Shown: positions 41,197-51,091, counted from the stretch's first letter. The stretch is DNA of 64,000 nt from Candidatus Woesearchaeota archaeon (GCA_018661705.1 JABJHR010000011.1:124001-188000), one strand, 5' to 3'. Numbers and translations are program-made. The notes: generated by a model not told the origin, from the sequence alone.

Positions 41197-41335
41197 TTGG
41201 GCCTAATACTGCATCTTTAAAGTTACAAATACAAGACATAGTACGCCTAAATTTGTAAGAATGAAAATTTGCTGATCAGTTTCAAGTCAATAAAACATGA
41301 TTGACAAATTTTCATTATTTAGATGAAGATAATAA
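41197..41335. other. two adjacent intergenic inverted repeats
   Basis: TTACAAATTTGGGC...GCCTAAATTTGTAA followed by AATGAAAATTTG...CAAATTTTCATT. Confidence 0.55.
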
Positions 41336-41336
41336 A

Positions 41337-41663
41337 CTATTTAGGAGGGATTTTCTTTTCAAAGAATTTCTTTACGGGATCACTTACTTGCGGGGCTGCT
41401 TTATCTCCTAATTCATAATAGATTCTTTCTACTGTTGATCCCCAACTAAAATTTCCTTCTTCTTTAATGATCTTATGAATCTTAAATTCTCCTAAAGTTG
41501 CGCCTTTCTTAAGATGATAATAAATAACCCTTGCTGTACATTTAGGAAAGATTTGATTGTATTCTTTAGCTAACTCATAACCAAATGCTTTACCTTTAAC
41601 AAAAAGCAATTCAACAATATTTTGTCTGATTGGTGATTTGGTTGGTCTCCCTCGTTTTGCCAT
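41337..41663 (-). CDS. HTH DNA-binding protein (PadR-like) with AT-hook-like RGRP
   Basis: MAKRGRPTKSPIRQNIVELLFVKGKAFGYELAKEYNQIFPKCTARVIYYHLKKG. Confidence 0.65.
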   Translation of the reverse strand: MAKRGRPTKSPIRQNIVELLFVKGKAFGYELAKEYNQIFPKCTARVIYYHLKKGATLGEFKIHKIIKEEGNFSWGSTVERIYYELGDKAAPQVSDPVKKFFEKKIPPK

Positions 41664-41715
41664 TTAGATACAGAAGAAGAGAAGATTTATATATTTTGTT
41701 GGTAACTTAGCTAGT

Positions 41716-42666
41716 ATGAAATATATATTGGGGTTATCAAAGCAAGATTTAAAATTAAGTAAGTTTGAGATATTAGAGTTCTTTAGGTTAAAAAAGAGTG
41801 AAAATAAGAAAGAATTAATGATTATTAATCTTAATGATAAAAAAATAAAAGAAATAAAGAAATTAGCTTATACTAATTATACATGTGAAGTCTTATTTGA
41901 AAGTTCTATGAAAGAGCTGATAGAAAAAATTGAAAAGTATAATTGGCAAAAACATTATAAGAAAAACTATTGTGTGAGAAATATTGGTATTAATATTTCT
42001 AAGGAAAAAAAGTTTGCAGACATTATATGGAATAAACTGAAAAAACCAAAAGTAGATTTAAGAAATGCGATTACTGAATTTATGTTCATTAAATTTGGCA
42101 GTAAAGTTTTAGGTACTAAGCTAATTTGGAAAAATCCAAAAGAATTTCTACAAAGAAAAGCACATTTACGGCCAGAGCTGCATCCAAGTTCTTTAGATCC
42201 AAGATTAGCAAAAGCTTGTGTTAATATTGCAGTAGGTTATTCAAAATCTAAAGTATTAGATCCATTCTGTGGAACTTGTGGAATATTAATCGAAGCAGGG
42301 TTATTAAACCACAAAGTAATTGGTTGTGATCTAGACGTGATCATGGCAAGAAAAGGTGTAATAAATATAGAACATTATAATATTGAAAATTATGAGATTG
42401 GATTAAGAAATGCCCTAGAATTTAATGAGAAAGTTAATGCAATTGTAACTGATATACCGTATGGCAAAAATACAAAAGCAAAGGACATAGAAAAAGTTGT
42501 TAAGAAATTCTTAGAGAACGCCAGGAAATTTAGCAAGAAAGTAGTTATTATGTTTCCTTCTGAAATTAAATATAAGAAATTAGTTGGCAAATGGAAAATA
42601 AAAGCAGAATTTAATCATTATTTACATAAAAGTCTGAGTAAGAAGGTTGTAGTTCTAAAAAAATGA
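41716..42666 (+). CDS. tRNA (guanine(10)-N2)-methyltransferase, THUMP + methyltransferase
   Basis: HPSSLDPRLAKACVNIA...VLDPFCGTCGILIEAGLLNHKVIGCDLD...AIVTDIPYGKNTKA. Confidence 0.88.
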   Translation: MKYILGLSKQDLKLSKFEILEFFRLKKSENKKELMIINLNDKKIKEIKKLAYTNYTCEVLFESSMKELIEKIEKYNWQKHYKKNYCVRNIGINISKEKKFADIIWNKLKKPKVDLRNAITEFMFIKFGSKVLGTKLIWKNPKEFLQRKAHLRPELHPSSLDPRLAKACVNIAVGYSKSKVLDPFCGTCGILIEAGLLNHKVIGCDLDVIMARKGVINIEHYNIENYEIGLRNALEFNEKVNAIVTDIPYGKNTKAKDIEKVVKKFLENARKFSKKVVIMFPSEIKYKKLVGKWKIKAEFNHYLHKSLSKKVVVLKK

Positions 42667-44538
42667 TTATTTTCTTTTCAAGCCATACCTTACATTCTGT
42701 ATACGAAACATATGGGTAGTATCATTTGCTTTTACAAGAAAATGAAATTCACTTTGAGAAGGATCCTTAAATACATGCCCCATGAATGCCATATCTGTAG
42801 TGTTTGATAAACCACCAAGATATTCACTTAATTCTGGGGTTGAAAATCGATATCTAACATTATTAATAGTCAGACATGGCTGTATAAGAGAATCAGTATT
42901 CCTAATTTGAACAGCCTCAATTAATTCTTTTAGTTTTTTACTACCCGATACTTCAAAACCAAAATCACTTCTTTCATAAGCATGTATAAATCTATCATTT
43001 CTATGGCTTAAAATAACATAAGGACCACGCCAAGACAATGTAATTTCTTTTCCATTGTATTTTTTCCCTGCATAAAATCTTCTCATTTCGCCATCTTCAT
43101 AATAACTAAATGGAATTATACCACCGTCCTTATGAACTTTAGATTCTAAAGAAGCTTCTAAAAGAATTATTCTACCACTAGCATTATCAAATAATTCTGA
43201 ATTAGAAATCCATAATTTTCTGAGATATTCAACTGCTTCCTTGGAATTATTACTTGAATCAAACTTATCATGTGCTTTTCTTATACGACTTACTTCTTTT
43301 TTAAATTCTTTAGTTTTAATTTTTCTTAAAGAACTAGGATCTGGAAAAGGTTCATTTCTTTTTCTATACTGAATATTTTCTGTTTTTAATTCTTCACCTG
43401 TGTTAATAAGTAACTTAACTGAATCAGTTTTACCTAAAGAAAAATGCATAAACAATGCAAAAGTACTAGAATCAGAATAGTTTTTAGTAATATCTTTAAT
43501 TTCATCTGCAGAAAAAACATATTCAGTTCCATTTACTCGCATTTCTGGGTCTTGTAACAAAGAATTAAGATTTCTTACTGCAATAACCTCTTGTAAATGT
43601 TCAATATATTCTGGCCTAGAAGTTAAGATTCCAGGATAAGGATTTAAATTTGCAGCACCTGCTAATGAATGACCGCCATTTCTAATTAAAACATAAGGGC
43701 CACGCCAAGAAAATCTAACATTCATATCTGAATACAAAGGATTAACATAAAATACTTTTATATCTTTTCTTTTTTCAATTCCCGAATCATCATTTTCATC
43801 TTTTTCATATTTAATATGAGTTAAATGGAAATTACCTGAAATGTCAGTCATACCATTGATAAAACCCTTTAACAACAATTTAAGACCAAAATCATTAAAT
43901 CTTTTGGGGTTTGTGTACCACATATCTTGCATAAATTCAACTGCTTCTGCAGAATTTTTTTCTTGATCAAAACGATTAAAATACAGTTTAGTAATAATTA
44001 ATCTGTTATTACCAACAGTTCTTGGTCTTTTATAAGATACACCAGATTTTCCATGTTCCAGTTTTTTATATTCTATTGGTCGAGATTTAGAATCAAACAT
44101 GTGCAAATTTCCTTGATTAAAAAAAATAAAAACAGGATCATTAACTCTTCCAGTACCAACATAAAATTGTTCCCCTGCTAAATGAATTTTATTAGATTTT
44201 CCAATTACTTTTAATCCTATACCAAAACAATCTTCAAAGTTTTTCTTTGAAAGTTTTTGATAAGATTTAGGTTTAAATTGTTTTTGTGATTTTGGTTTAG
44301 GCATAGAAGAATAGACTACAAATCCCTTATCACCAGAATCTAACAAATAACTTTGAAACAAATCCACCATTTTCTCAAGTGGATAAAGAGGAAACGGTTG
44401 TGATGTTCTAACTCGCCCCAACATACTAAAGAAATTAGATATTGGTTCCTTAAGATAATCATAAACATCGCTAAGTATTTCTAAATCAGATTCTACTCTC
44501 CGGTCTAATTTCTCTTCTAAAGTCAACACTTCCCCCAT
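42667..44538 (-). CDS. uncharacterised repeat-domain protein (623 aa), paralog 1 (module pair duplicated)
   Basis: Contains two copies of [A-x-x-x-x-LW-x3-P/S-E-x-F-x-N...G-x-x-LL] and [LSWRGPYVxI...]. Confidence 0.8.
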   Translation of the reverse strand: MGEVLTLEEKLDRRVESDLEILSDVYDYLKEPISNFFSMLGRVRTSQPFPLYPLEKMVDLFQSYLLDSGDKGFVVYSSMPKPKSQKQFKPKSYQKLSKKNFEDCFGIGLKVIGKSNKIHLAGEQFYVGTGRVNDPVFIFFNQGNLHMFDSKSRPIEYKKLEHGKSGVSYKRPRTVGNNRLIITKLYFNRFDQEKNSAEAVEFMQDMWYTNPKRFNDFGLKLLLKGFINGMTDISGNFHLTHIKYEKDENDDSGIEKRKDIKVFYVNPLYSDMNVRFSWRGPYVLIRNGGHSLAGAANLNPYPGILTSRPEYIEHLQEVIAVRNLNSLLQDPEMRVNGTEYVFSADEIKDITKNYSDSSTFALFMHFSLGKTDSVKLLINTGEELKTENIQYRKRNEPFPDPSSLRKIKTKEFKKEVSRIRKAHDKFDSSNNSKEAVEYLRKLWISNSELFDNASGRIILLEASLESKVHKDGGIIPFSYYEDGEMRRFYAGKKYNGKEITLSWRGPYVILSHRNDRFIHAYERSDFGFEVSGSKKLKELIEAVQIRNTDSLIQPCLTINNVRYRFSTPELSEYLGGLSNTTDMAFMGHVFKDPSQSEFHFLVKANDTTHMFRIQNVRYGLKRK

Positions 44539-44558
44539 ATAAGAAGGTAATGAAGAAC

Positions 44559-44568
44559 GGTTTTTAAG
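44559..44568 (-). promoter_or_regulatory. TATA element of leaderless promoter (paralog 1)
   Basis: CACTTAAAAACCGTTC centred ~26 nt upstream of ATG 44538. Confidence 0.6.
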
Positions 44569-44593
44569 TGTTTAGATTAATTTTTGATTAATA

Positions 44594-45916
44594 TTACTTT
44601 CTATGCTCAATTCTATGACAGAATACAGGATAAGAATTAGTATTACCATTACGATACTCTAACAATCTAAAATCTGGGTTAGATAAGTTCCTCATATGAA
44701 CAAATAATGCTTTTTGAGCATTTTCATGGGTTTTAGCTAATGCTGAATTAATATCACCCTCACTTAAATGATAAACCTTTCCATTTATTGAAACCTGAGA
44801 TACTCTTTTTCCAGTTAATGGTTTAAGAAATAACACATCACCTAATGAATCATAAAGCTTTTTCCCACCATTTGATTCAAGCCAATCTGAATCTAGTTGT
44901 TGAGCATTTATTATTTCTCCATTATATTCAATCAAAATATTATTGTCGCCCCACCTAACTTTTACTTCCTTACCATATAATCTATCATCAGCATATAATT
45001 TTGCTACTCTTTTTCCTTTCACATAATGTGGAAATGGAATCGCACCATCCAGATCTATGTTCTCGGTTGTTTGACCTGCAACAAATAATTTCCTACCTGC
45101 GTTAGAAAATAATTCTGGATGATCCTTCCATAAATTTAAAAAATATCGTTCAGCTGAATCTGAAGTAACTTTAGTTAATGGGCTATATAATCTGTGAATC
45201 ATGGATATTTTTTCTAATTTGCTTCTTCTTTTACCCTCAACTGTCTGAGGAATATAATTTGCATCACCATCAAAGAAAAATAATTGGTCATGATCAAAGA
45301 AAATAAAAACATAATCCCCAACAGAGTTATTACCAATAAAATAATGATCAGAAGCTATATCAATGCAACCATTTTGTTTAACTTGTTTTATTCCTACGCC
45401 TATTGAAGAAGATAACATTTCTATTGTAAGTTCTTTGGAATCAAAAACTTTTTCATGCTCAAAAATAAAAACTTCTTCAAGCAATTCTCTTTTTGTTCGT
45501 CTTTTTCTTGTATGTTCTTGCCCTAATACCTCGCCTTTAACCAAAATATCATCATAGCCAGTAATTGAAATACTAACATCCATTCTTGGTCTTGAAGATT
45601 CATCTAATTCTCCTAAGGGCACATTAAAATAAAAAGTCTCATCAAATTTAGTTACATTATATTTTAGATAAGATTTATCTCGTATTTTAATTAAGCTTGG
45701 TTTAACTGAAGTTGTAAATTGCCCATTAATCACTGCAAACGGCTTTTTTAAATCACCTGAAATCAATCTTCTTAATAATAATTCCACTAATTTCTCTGTA
45801 TCAAGAACTGTAATGTAACCTAGATTATCAACTAAGTAAGTCTCCATTCTATCAATAAGATCCATCCTAGATTTTGTAGATTTATGTACTAATAGCTGTT
45901 CTATACCAGACTCCAT
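44594..45916 (-). CDS. uncharacterised repeat-domain protein (440 aa), paralog 2
   Basis: GVGIKQVKQNGCIDIASDHYFIGNNSVGDYVFIFFDHDQLFFFD; AERYFLNLWKDHPELFSNAGRKLFVAG; VRWGDNNILIEYNGEIINAQ. Confidence 0.8.
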   Translation of the reverse strand: MESGIEQLLVHKSTKSRMDLIDRMETYLVDNLGYITVLDTEKLVELLLRRLISGDLKKPFAVINGQFTTSVKPSLIKIRDKSYLKYNVTKFDETFYFNVPLGELDESSRPRMDVSISITGYDDILVKGEVLGQEHTRKRRTKRELLEEVFIFEHEKVFDSKELTIEMLSSSIGVGIKQVKQNGCIDIASDHYFIGNNSVGDYVFIFFDHDQLFFFDGDANYIPQTVEGKRRSKLEKISMIHRLYSPLTKVTSDSAERYFLNLWKDHPELFSNAGRKLFVAGQTTENIDLDGAIPFPHYVKGKRVAKLYADDRLYGKEVKVRWGDNNILIEYNGEIINAQQLDSDWLESNGGKKLYDSLGDVLFLKPLTGKRVSQVSINGKVYHLSEGDINSALAKTHENAQKALFVHMRNLSNPDFRLLEYRNGNTNSYPVFCHRIEHRK

Positions 45917-45936
45917 GTATAGAAAAGAAGATTAGT

Positions 45937-45946
45937 GGTTTATAAA
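45937..45946 (-). promoter_or_regulatory. TATA element of leaderless promoter (paralog 2)
   Basis: CATTTATAAACCACTAATC centred ~26 nt upstream of ATG 45916. Confidence 0.6.
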
Positions 45947-46030
45947 TGTTTTGTTTATTTACTATTTGAAAGTAGTTAAGTGGCCTGTAGTCCTGCTTAT
46001 TATATTAATAAGAATTCAAGATTTTTATGT

Positions 46031-47368
46031 TTAATTTCTGATTATTGCATTAGTACAAGGCAAAGGAGATTTATGTACTTTAACTCCATCATCAACAAGT
46101 AAATAAAATGAATTTCTCCTTTCATCTGAGAAAGTATGTGCAAGAATTGCTTTTCTTGCAGATGGAGAGTAAGGCAAAAGAGCACCCCTGATATCAGGCA
46201 TTCTGAACCGATAAGTGGTACCACTAATCCCAATCTCTGATCTGAAATTATCGCCTAAATCCCTGATAGTAATTGATTCTTCAAGATTATAAATATTAGC
46301 AGGTTTGAGCATCTCAAATCCTGGTGTCATCAAAGCATGTGCATTAATTGTCTCCCCTCGGCCATTCTTAATAATTACATAATGTCCTCTCCAAGACAAG
46401 TTAACTGTTTTACCAGCATAGTTTTTATTAGTGAAAAGATCCCATTTAAGATTATTGCCATAATAATGCCTTAATTGAGCACCAAAATTATTACCAACAA
46501 CAGAATCATATGAACCACTAACTAATAATCTTCTACCATAACGAGATGAAAATCTAAATGGTTTAGTTGCCCACATGTGTGACATATAATTTATACATCT
46601 TCTTGAAAAGCTTTTCTCATCATAATTTTTATAGTGTGCAACAATCTTATTAACTTTTTGTTCAATCTTGTCTGCGTGATATAATCTTATAGGCAAGCTC
46701 TGTTTTACTTTTTTCCCAACAGCATCAAAAAAAAAAGTTTTTCCATTTGTGAAAAATGCCACAACATAATTACTAATATAATCGGGCCCAAGATAAAAAT
46801 GAGTCTCCCCAATTTCAAAATATCCCCTTGTGTCAATTTTTTTAACTGCAACACCAACAGAATTACTGAATTTATCAAGATTTATACGAGAAAAATCAAA
46901 TAAATCAATATCACGAACACCATTACTATAAATATGACCAGAACGCCCAGTCTTACGTCTTAACTCCCTATGAATATCTCCAACTAACACATCAAGAGTT
47001 GATACTGAGCCCCAAGTAACATGAACACGAAAATCATCACTAAGAGTCTCATTTTTTTTATAAGGATATGAACCAAGACTTAAAGTTTTATTACCTAGAT
47101 TAAAATGATATGATCTTTTTTTTCTTTTTGTTTTACCATAAACCTTTTTCATATGTGCACGAGGGTGATATACGCCACTAACAACTGCAATTGGCCTCTC
47201 AAGTTTTCCATCTAATAATTTTGATATTAAAACTTCTAATGCCCTAACAGTTGCATAAGGTATGGTCTCTTTAGAATTAACTTTCCTGAATATATTTTCA
47301 ATTTTCAGGTTAAGTTTATTCTCATTACCACCAAAATATTCTCTAAATCTTTCTACTGCTTCATCCAT
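46031..47368 (-). CDS. uncharacterised repeat-domain protein (445 aa), paralog 3
   Basis: GVAVKKIDTRGYFEIGETHFYLGPDYISNYVVAFFTNGKTFFFD; CINYMSHMWATKPFRFSSRYGRRLLVSG; LSWRGHYVIIKNGRGETINAHAL. Confidence 0.8.
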   Translation of the reverse strand: MDEAVERFREYFGGNENKLNLKIENIFRKVNSKETIPYATVRALEVLISKLLDGKLERPIAVVSGVYHPRAHMKKVYGKTKRKKRSYHFNLGNKTLSLGSYPYKKNETLSDDFRVHVTWGSVSTLDVLVGDIHRELRRKTGRSGHIYSNGVRDIDLFDFSRINLDKFSNSVGVAVKKIDTRGYFEIGETHFYLGPDYISNYVVAFFTNGKTFFFDAVGKKVKQSLPIRLYHADKIEQKVNKIVAHYKNYDEKSFSRRCINYMSHMWATKPFRFSSRYGRRLLVSGSYDSVVGNNFGAQLRHYYGNNLKWDLFTNKNYAGKTVNLSWRGHYVIIKNGRGETINAHALMTPGFEMLKPANIYNLEESITIRDLGDNFRSEIGISGTTYRFRMPDIRGALLPYSPSARKAILAHTFSDERRNSFYLLVDDGVKVHKSPLPCTNAIIRN

Positions 47369-47388
47369 AAATATAAGGAAAATAGAAG

Positions 47389-47398
47389 GGTTTTTAAG
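47389..47398 (-). promoter_or_regulatory. TATA element of leaderless promoter (paralog 3)
   Basis: CACTTAAAAACCCTTC centred ~26 nt upstream of ATG 47368. Confidence 0.6.
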
Positions 47399-47460
47399 TG
47401 TTATTGATTACTTTATCTTGACTGACTTACTTTTAACCCACAAAGAATCAATCATTAAGT

Positions 47461-48036
47461 TTATTCTTTTGCTTTCTTTATCAATTCTTGAAACTCATTA
47501 AAGTAAGGTTCTAGTTCTTTTTTGCATTCGTCAAATGTTAAGACATTCCATTTTTCTTCCATCTTCATTACAACTTGGTCTAAGACAGGGGTTAGATCAT
47601 CAAACCTGTTTCCAAGAAGTCTAAAATAAGTAAAAATACCTTTTGGTGTTAAAAACCTATAGCAATCTGCATTTGCACAAACTTCTGCTTCAATACAATC
47701 AAAAGGGGCTGTACCATGATGAGCTCGAACACAATTAAGAATTTTTTCTTTTGTTTCTTCATCAACATTTAAATCTGTCAAAAACTTTTCAGTTGCGTCA
47801 GCACTTCTTTCAATGTGTTCTTTAACTTTACCCTCTTTAATGCATTCTCCAAGCTTAACATCCATCAAAATTGTACCTAACATAACAAGATCTTTATTTG
47901 CTTCATGTTTCTCAGCTAATTCTTGACCCATTTTATTAGATAATTCAAAATGTTCTAAAGCAGGAGTACCATGTTCTTCTATTTCTAACATTGCAAATAA
48001 TTTTGCTTTATCAATTAATTCTTTCATTATTATCAC
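47461..48036 (-). CDS. HD-domain protein (putative phosphohydrolase)
   Basis: MLEIEEHGTPALEHFELSNKMGQELAEKH...ILMDVKLGECIKEGKVKEHIERSADATEKFL...CVRAHHGT. Confidence 0.65.
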   Translation of the reverse strand: MIIMKELIDKAKLFAMLEIEEHGTPALEHFELSNKMGQELAEKHEANKDLVMLGTILMDVKLGECIKEGKVKEHIERSADATEKFLTDLNVDEETKEKILNCVRAHHGTAPFDCIEAEVCANADCYRFLTPKGIFTYFRLLGNRFDDLTPVLDQVVMKMEEKWNVLTFDECKKELEPYFNEFQELIKKAKE

Positions 48037-48645
48037 CTAAACTTTTATTCCAAACTTTTCCAAGTCTTCTTTTAATTGTGCTGCATTCTTGAATACAATG
48101 CCTTTAATTCCTAATTCCTCTGCTGCAAATGTATTTCTTTCGAGATTATCAATGAAAATAACTTCTTCAGCTTTTAAGTTTTGATCATTTAATACATATT
48201 CAAATACTTCTTTGTTTGGTTTATATAAACCAATATGTGCAGAACCATAGATTTTATCAAAGATTTTGTCAAGCTCAAACTTTCTAGTTTTAATGTCCAT
48301 TCCAACTCGTGATTCATTTGCTAAAACTAAAATCCTAAATCCTACCTTTTTCAATTCTTTTGCAATTTCAAGAACATCTTGATTAATACCTATTTTTTCT
48401 TCATAAACTTTTTCTAGGTCTTCTCTTTTAACTGTTTTAGTTGATTTTTCACAAACCTCATCCCAAAAAAAGGATAAATCTAACTGGTCAGATTTAAATT
48501 TGTCCCAGTCCCTATTAAAAATCTCATCTAATTCCTTTGGTGAAAAACCAGTCATTTCTACTATATCCTTGAATGTTGTTGACCATTCATTGGAATCAGT
48601 TCCTAAAACTTTTCCATAATCAAAAATTACTGTTGTGATCTTCAT
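48037..48645 (-). CDS. HAD-superfamily hydrolase
   Basis: MKITTVIFDYGKVLGTDSNEW...LVLANESRVG...EVIFIDNLERN; start re-placed at 48645, overlapping the upstream gene stop by 26 nt. Confidence 0.8.
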   Translation of the reverse strand: MKITTVIFDYGKVLGTDSNEWSTTFKDIVEMTGFSPKELDEIFNRDWDKFKSDQLDLSFFWDEVCEKSTKTVKREDLEKVYEEKIGINQDVLEIAKELKKVGFRILVLANESRVGMDIKTRKFELDKIFDKIYGSAHIGLYKPNKEVFEYVLNDQNLKAEEVIFIDNLERNTFAAEELGIKGIVFKNAAQLKEDLEKFGIKV

Positions 48646-51091
48646 TAGTTTTTTCCTCATCATCTGATTCATCTTCTTTTTCTTCAGGTTCTTCATCATG
48701 TGTTAAAGAATCAGTTTCATATTCTGCTTTTTGTTCTGGTTCAAGATCCATTTCAAATGGTTTCTCTGGTTCTTGGTGTTCATGAACATGTTCAATAACA
48801 GAATCATGTATATCTTCAACAATTATTTCATCTGGTTCTTTTTCTTCTGGTTCTGTTTCATACTCTACTTTTTCTTCTGGTTCTAAATCCATTTCAAATG
48901 GTTTTTCTGGAGTGTCATGTGGAACAGGTTCTTGAACGTGATCTTCGTTTACTTCAGATCCATAAGACCCTGGTTTTTTGTATTCGTCCTCATAAAAAGG
49001 ATTAAGAGGTGAGTTCACCCCTTCAATTTGAGCTGGTTCTTCAGTTGTTTCTTCACTTGGAGTTTCAATTGTTGGTTCCTCAACTGGTTCATTTGGTTCT
49101 TCTGGTTCACCATATTCAATATGATCTTCATCTTGATGAGAAGGCCCTTCATCATTTTCATCAACTGCTTCTTCCTCTACAACACCTTCTTTTTGCTCTT
49201 CAATTGCTTGTTCAACTTCATCATTTACTTCATGTTGATGATGTAATGGTTCTTCATAAGCATTTGGTTCTTCATAAATTTCTGAATGTTCAGATTTTTC
49301 TGGAGGATGATGTTCAGCAATATTTTCTTCAAGTTCATGATTAAGTTCTTCTTTGGAATCATCTTGAGAATCTTCCTGACCAATTGTCTCTAATTGTCCC
49401 ATAACCTCATCATGATCCCCTTCATTATAACTAATCTCTTCTGTTTTTTCTTCAACTGCATCAATCATTTCATTTATTTCTTCTTGTTTATTCTCATGCT
49501 CTTCCATTTCTACTAAAACTGTTTCATCATCTTCATCAGAAGGCAAATTATTAAGAATATTTTCTTCTTCTGTAGATAACTCTGGTTCAAAATTAGGATA
49601 ATCTACTTTCTCTAGAGCGGGTTCAGAAGCTTCAACAGATTCTGGCTCAGAAACTTCTTCATGTAAGACTTCAGGAGACTCAATTTCTTCAGGAACTTCT
49701 TCTGTTTCTTTCATTTCTTCCTCTGTTTCCCCTTTATCTTCAGTTTCTTCTTTCTCCTCAGAAACCAAAGGTTCTTCATGACTCTCTTCATTAAACTCTT
49801 CAACAACCGGCGGATGCTCATTTTCACTAGGAATTTCTGTTTCCTCAACAACTGGCAGATGCCCTTCTCCACTAGTAATTTCTTTTTCCTCAACTAAAGG
49901 TTCTTCAGTTTTTTCATCTTCAAGAATTCTTTCACTTTGAGTTTCTTCCATTATACTTTCTGAACTTTTATTAATACCTGCCATTAACTCGTCTTCATCT
50001 GAAACATTTTCTTTTTCTTCAGTAACTTCTTTTTGAATCTCCCCACTAAATTCTTCAGAAGATGATTCTTCAATTAAGTCTTCTGCCCTACCAATTGGCA
50101 AGAGCTGTTTGGGGATATCAATAGATTCCAGAACAAACAATTTATCATCTTCATAAGCAAAATCAATCTTTTGTGCTGCACCTAAATGTTTTTCAATTCT
50201 TTTTGCAACAGAAGATACTTCTTGAATATATTGGTCCTCTAATTTTTGTCTTTCAGCATTTTCATGACCAACTTCTAATTTAATTGTTTTTTCCAGATCA
50301 GGATCACAAATTAATTTTACAGCCTGTCTGTTAACTTCATATTTCTGAACATCATTTGTTTTTTTATTAACAAGATATCTATCTGGCAAAATCATTCCTG
50401 ACGTTAATGCATCTCCCAATCCATAACATGCTTCAATAACTAATTCACCCGGTGATTTTTGTGAAACTGTTAAAACTCTACCAGAAACATTTGGAACTAA
50501 CATCTTCTGAACAAGAACAGGCATTTTTGCATCATAAATCTCTTGGGAAACATAGTTATGCGTTGCTTTTGCAGTAAACAATGATGCCCAACACATTTTA
50601 ACTGCCCTTAACAGTTTTTCTTCACCAATTACATTATGAAAATTAATATGTGCCTTAGAACCAGCAATAATAGTTGGACTAGATCTAACAGCAACAAAAA
50701 CATCTGAAGAAGATTCAATTAATTCTTCTGATTTATGCTTTTCATCTGGTTCTAAATTTTGGCTCTGTTTTTTATCAACATCTAAACTATGATAAAATTC
50801 TAAAATATCTTTTTTTATTGAATCGGGTATTTCTGTTGAAACAATTAGTTTTTGAATTTTGTTTGCCCAAGATTGTAACTGATCATATTTTGCGGGGTTA
50901 ATATCTTTCAAGATTTGCTCTACTTTTGGAGCTAAACCTGTTTCATCAAGAAATTTCTGAAACATTGTTGCACTAATTACAAAACCATGAGGAACATTAA
51001 AACTAGAACTTAGCTCTCCTAAATAACCTGCTTTGTAACCAATATTAGAAATCTCTTTCTTTGATAAAGAATGTAATGAAAAAATGCCCAT
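48620..51091 (-). CDS. PEP synthase/PPDK N-terminal (ATP-grasp) domain protein with ~480 aa acidic Glu-rich tail
   Basis: YKAGYLGELSSSFNVPHGFVISATMFQKFL...VAVRSSPT...KMCWASLFTAKATHNY...PVLVQKMLVPNVSGRVLTV...IEACYGLGDALTSG; tail repeats KPFEMDLEPEEKVEYETE. Confidence 0.8.
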   Translation of the reverse strand: MGIFSLHSLSKKEISNIGYKAGYLGELSSSFNVPHGFVISATMFQKFLDETGLAPKVEQILKDINPAKYDQLQSWANKIQKLIVSTEIPDSIKKDILEFYHSLDVDKKQSQNLEPDEKHKSEELIESSSDVFVAVRSSPTIIAGSKAHINFHNVIGEEKLLRAVKMCWASLFTAKATHNYVSQEIYDAKMPVLVQKMLVPNVSGRVLTVSQKSPGELVIEACYGLGDALTSGMILPDRYLVNKKTNDVQKYEVNRQAVKLICDPDLEKTIKLEVGHENAERQKLEDQYIQEVSSVAKRIEKHLGAAQKIDFAYEDDKLFVLESIDIPKQLLPIGRAEDLIEESSSEEFSGEIQKEVTEEKENVSDEDELMAGINKSSESIMEETQSERILEDEKTEEPLVEEKEITSGEGHLPVVEETEIPSENEHPPVVEEFNEESHEEPLVSEEKEETEDKGETEEEMKETEEVPEEIESPEVLHEEVSEPESVEASEPALEKVDYPNFEPELSTEEENILNNLPSDEDDETVLVEMEEHENKQEEINEMIDAVEEKTEEISYNEGDHDEVMGQLETIGQEDSQDDSKEELNHELEENIAEHHPPEKSEHSEIYEEPNAYEEPLHHQHEVNDEVEQAIEEQKEGVVEEEAVDENDEGPSHQDEDHIEYGEPEEPNEPVEEPTIETPSEETTEEPAQIEGVNSPLNPFYEDEYKKPGSYGSEVNEDHVQEPVPHDTPEKPFEMDLEPEEKVEYETEPEEKEPDEIIVEDIHDSVIEHVHEHQEPEKPFEMDLEPEQKAEYETDSLTHDEEPEEKEDESDDEEKTNEDHNSNF

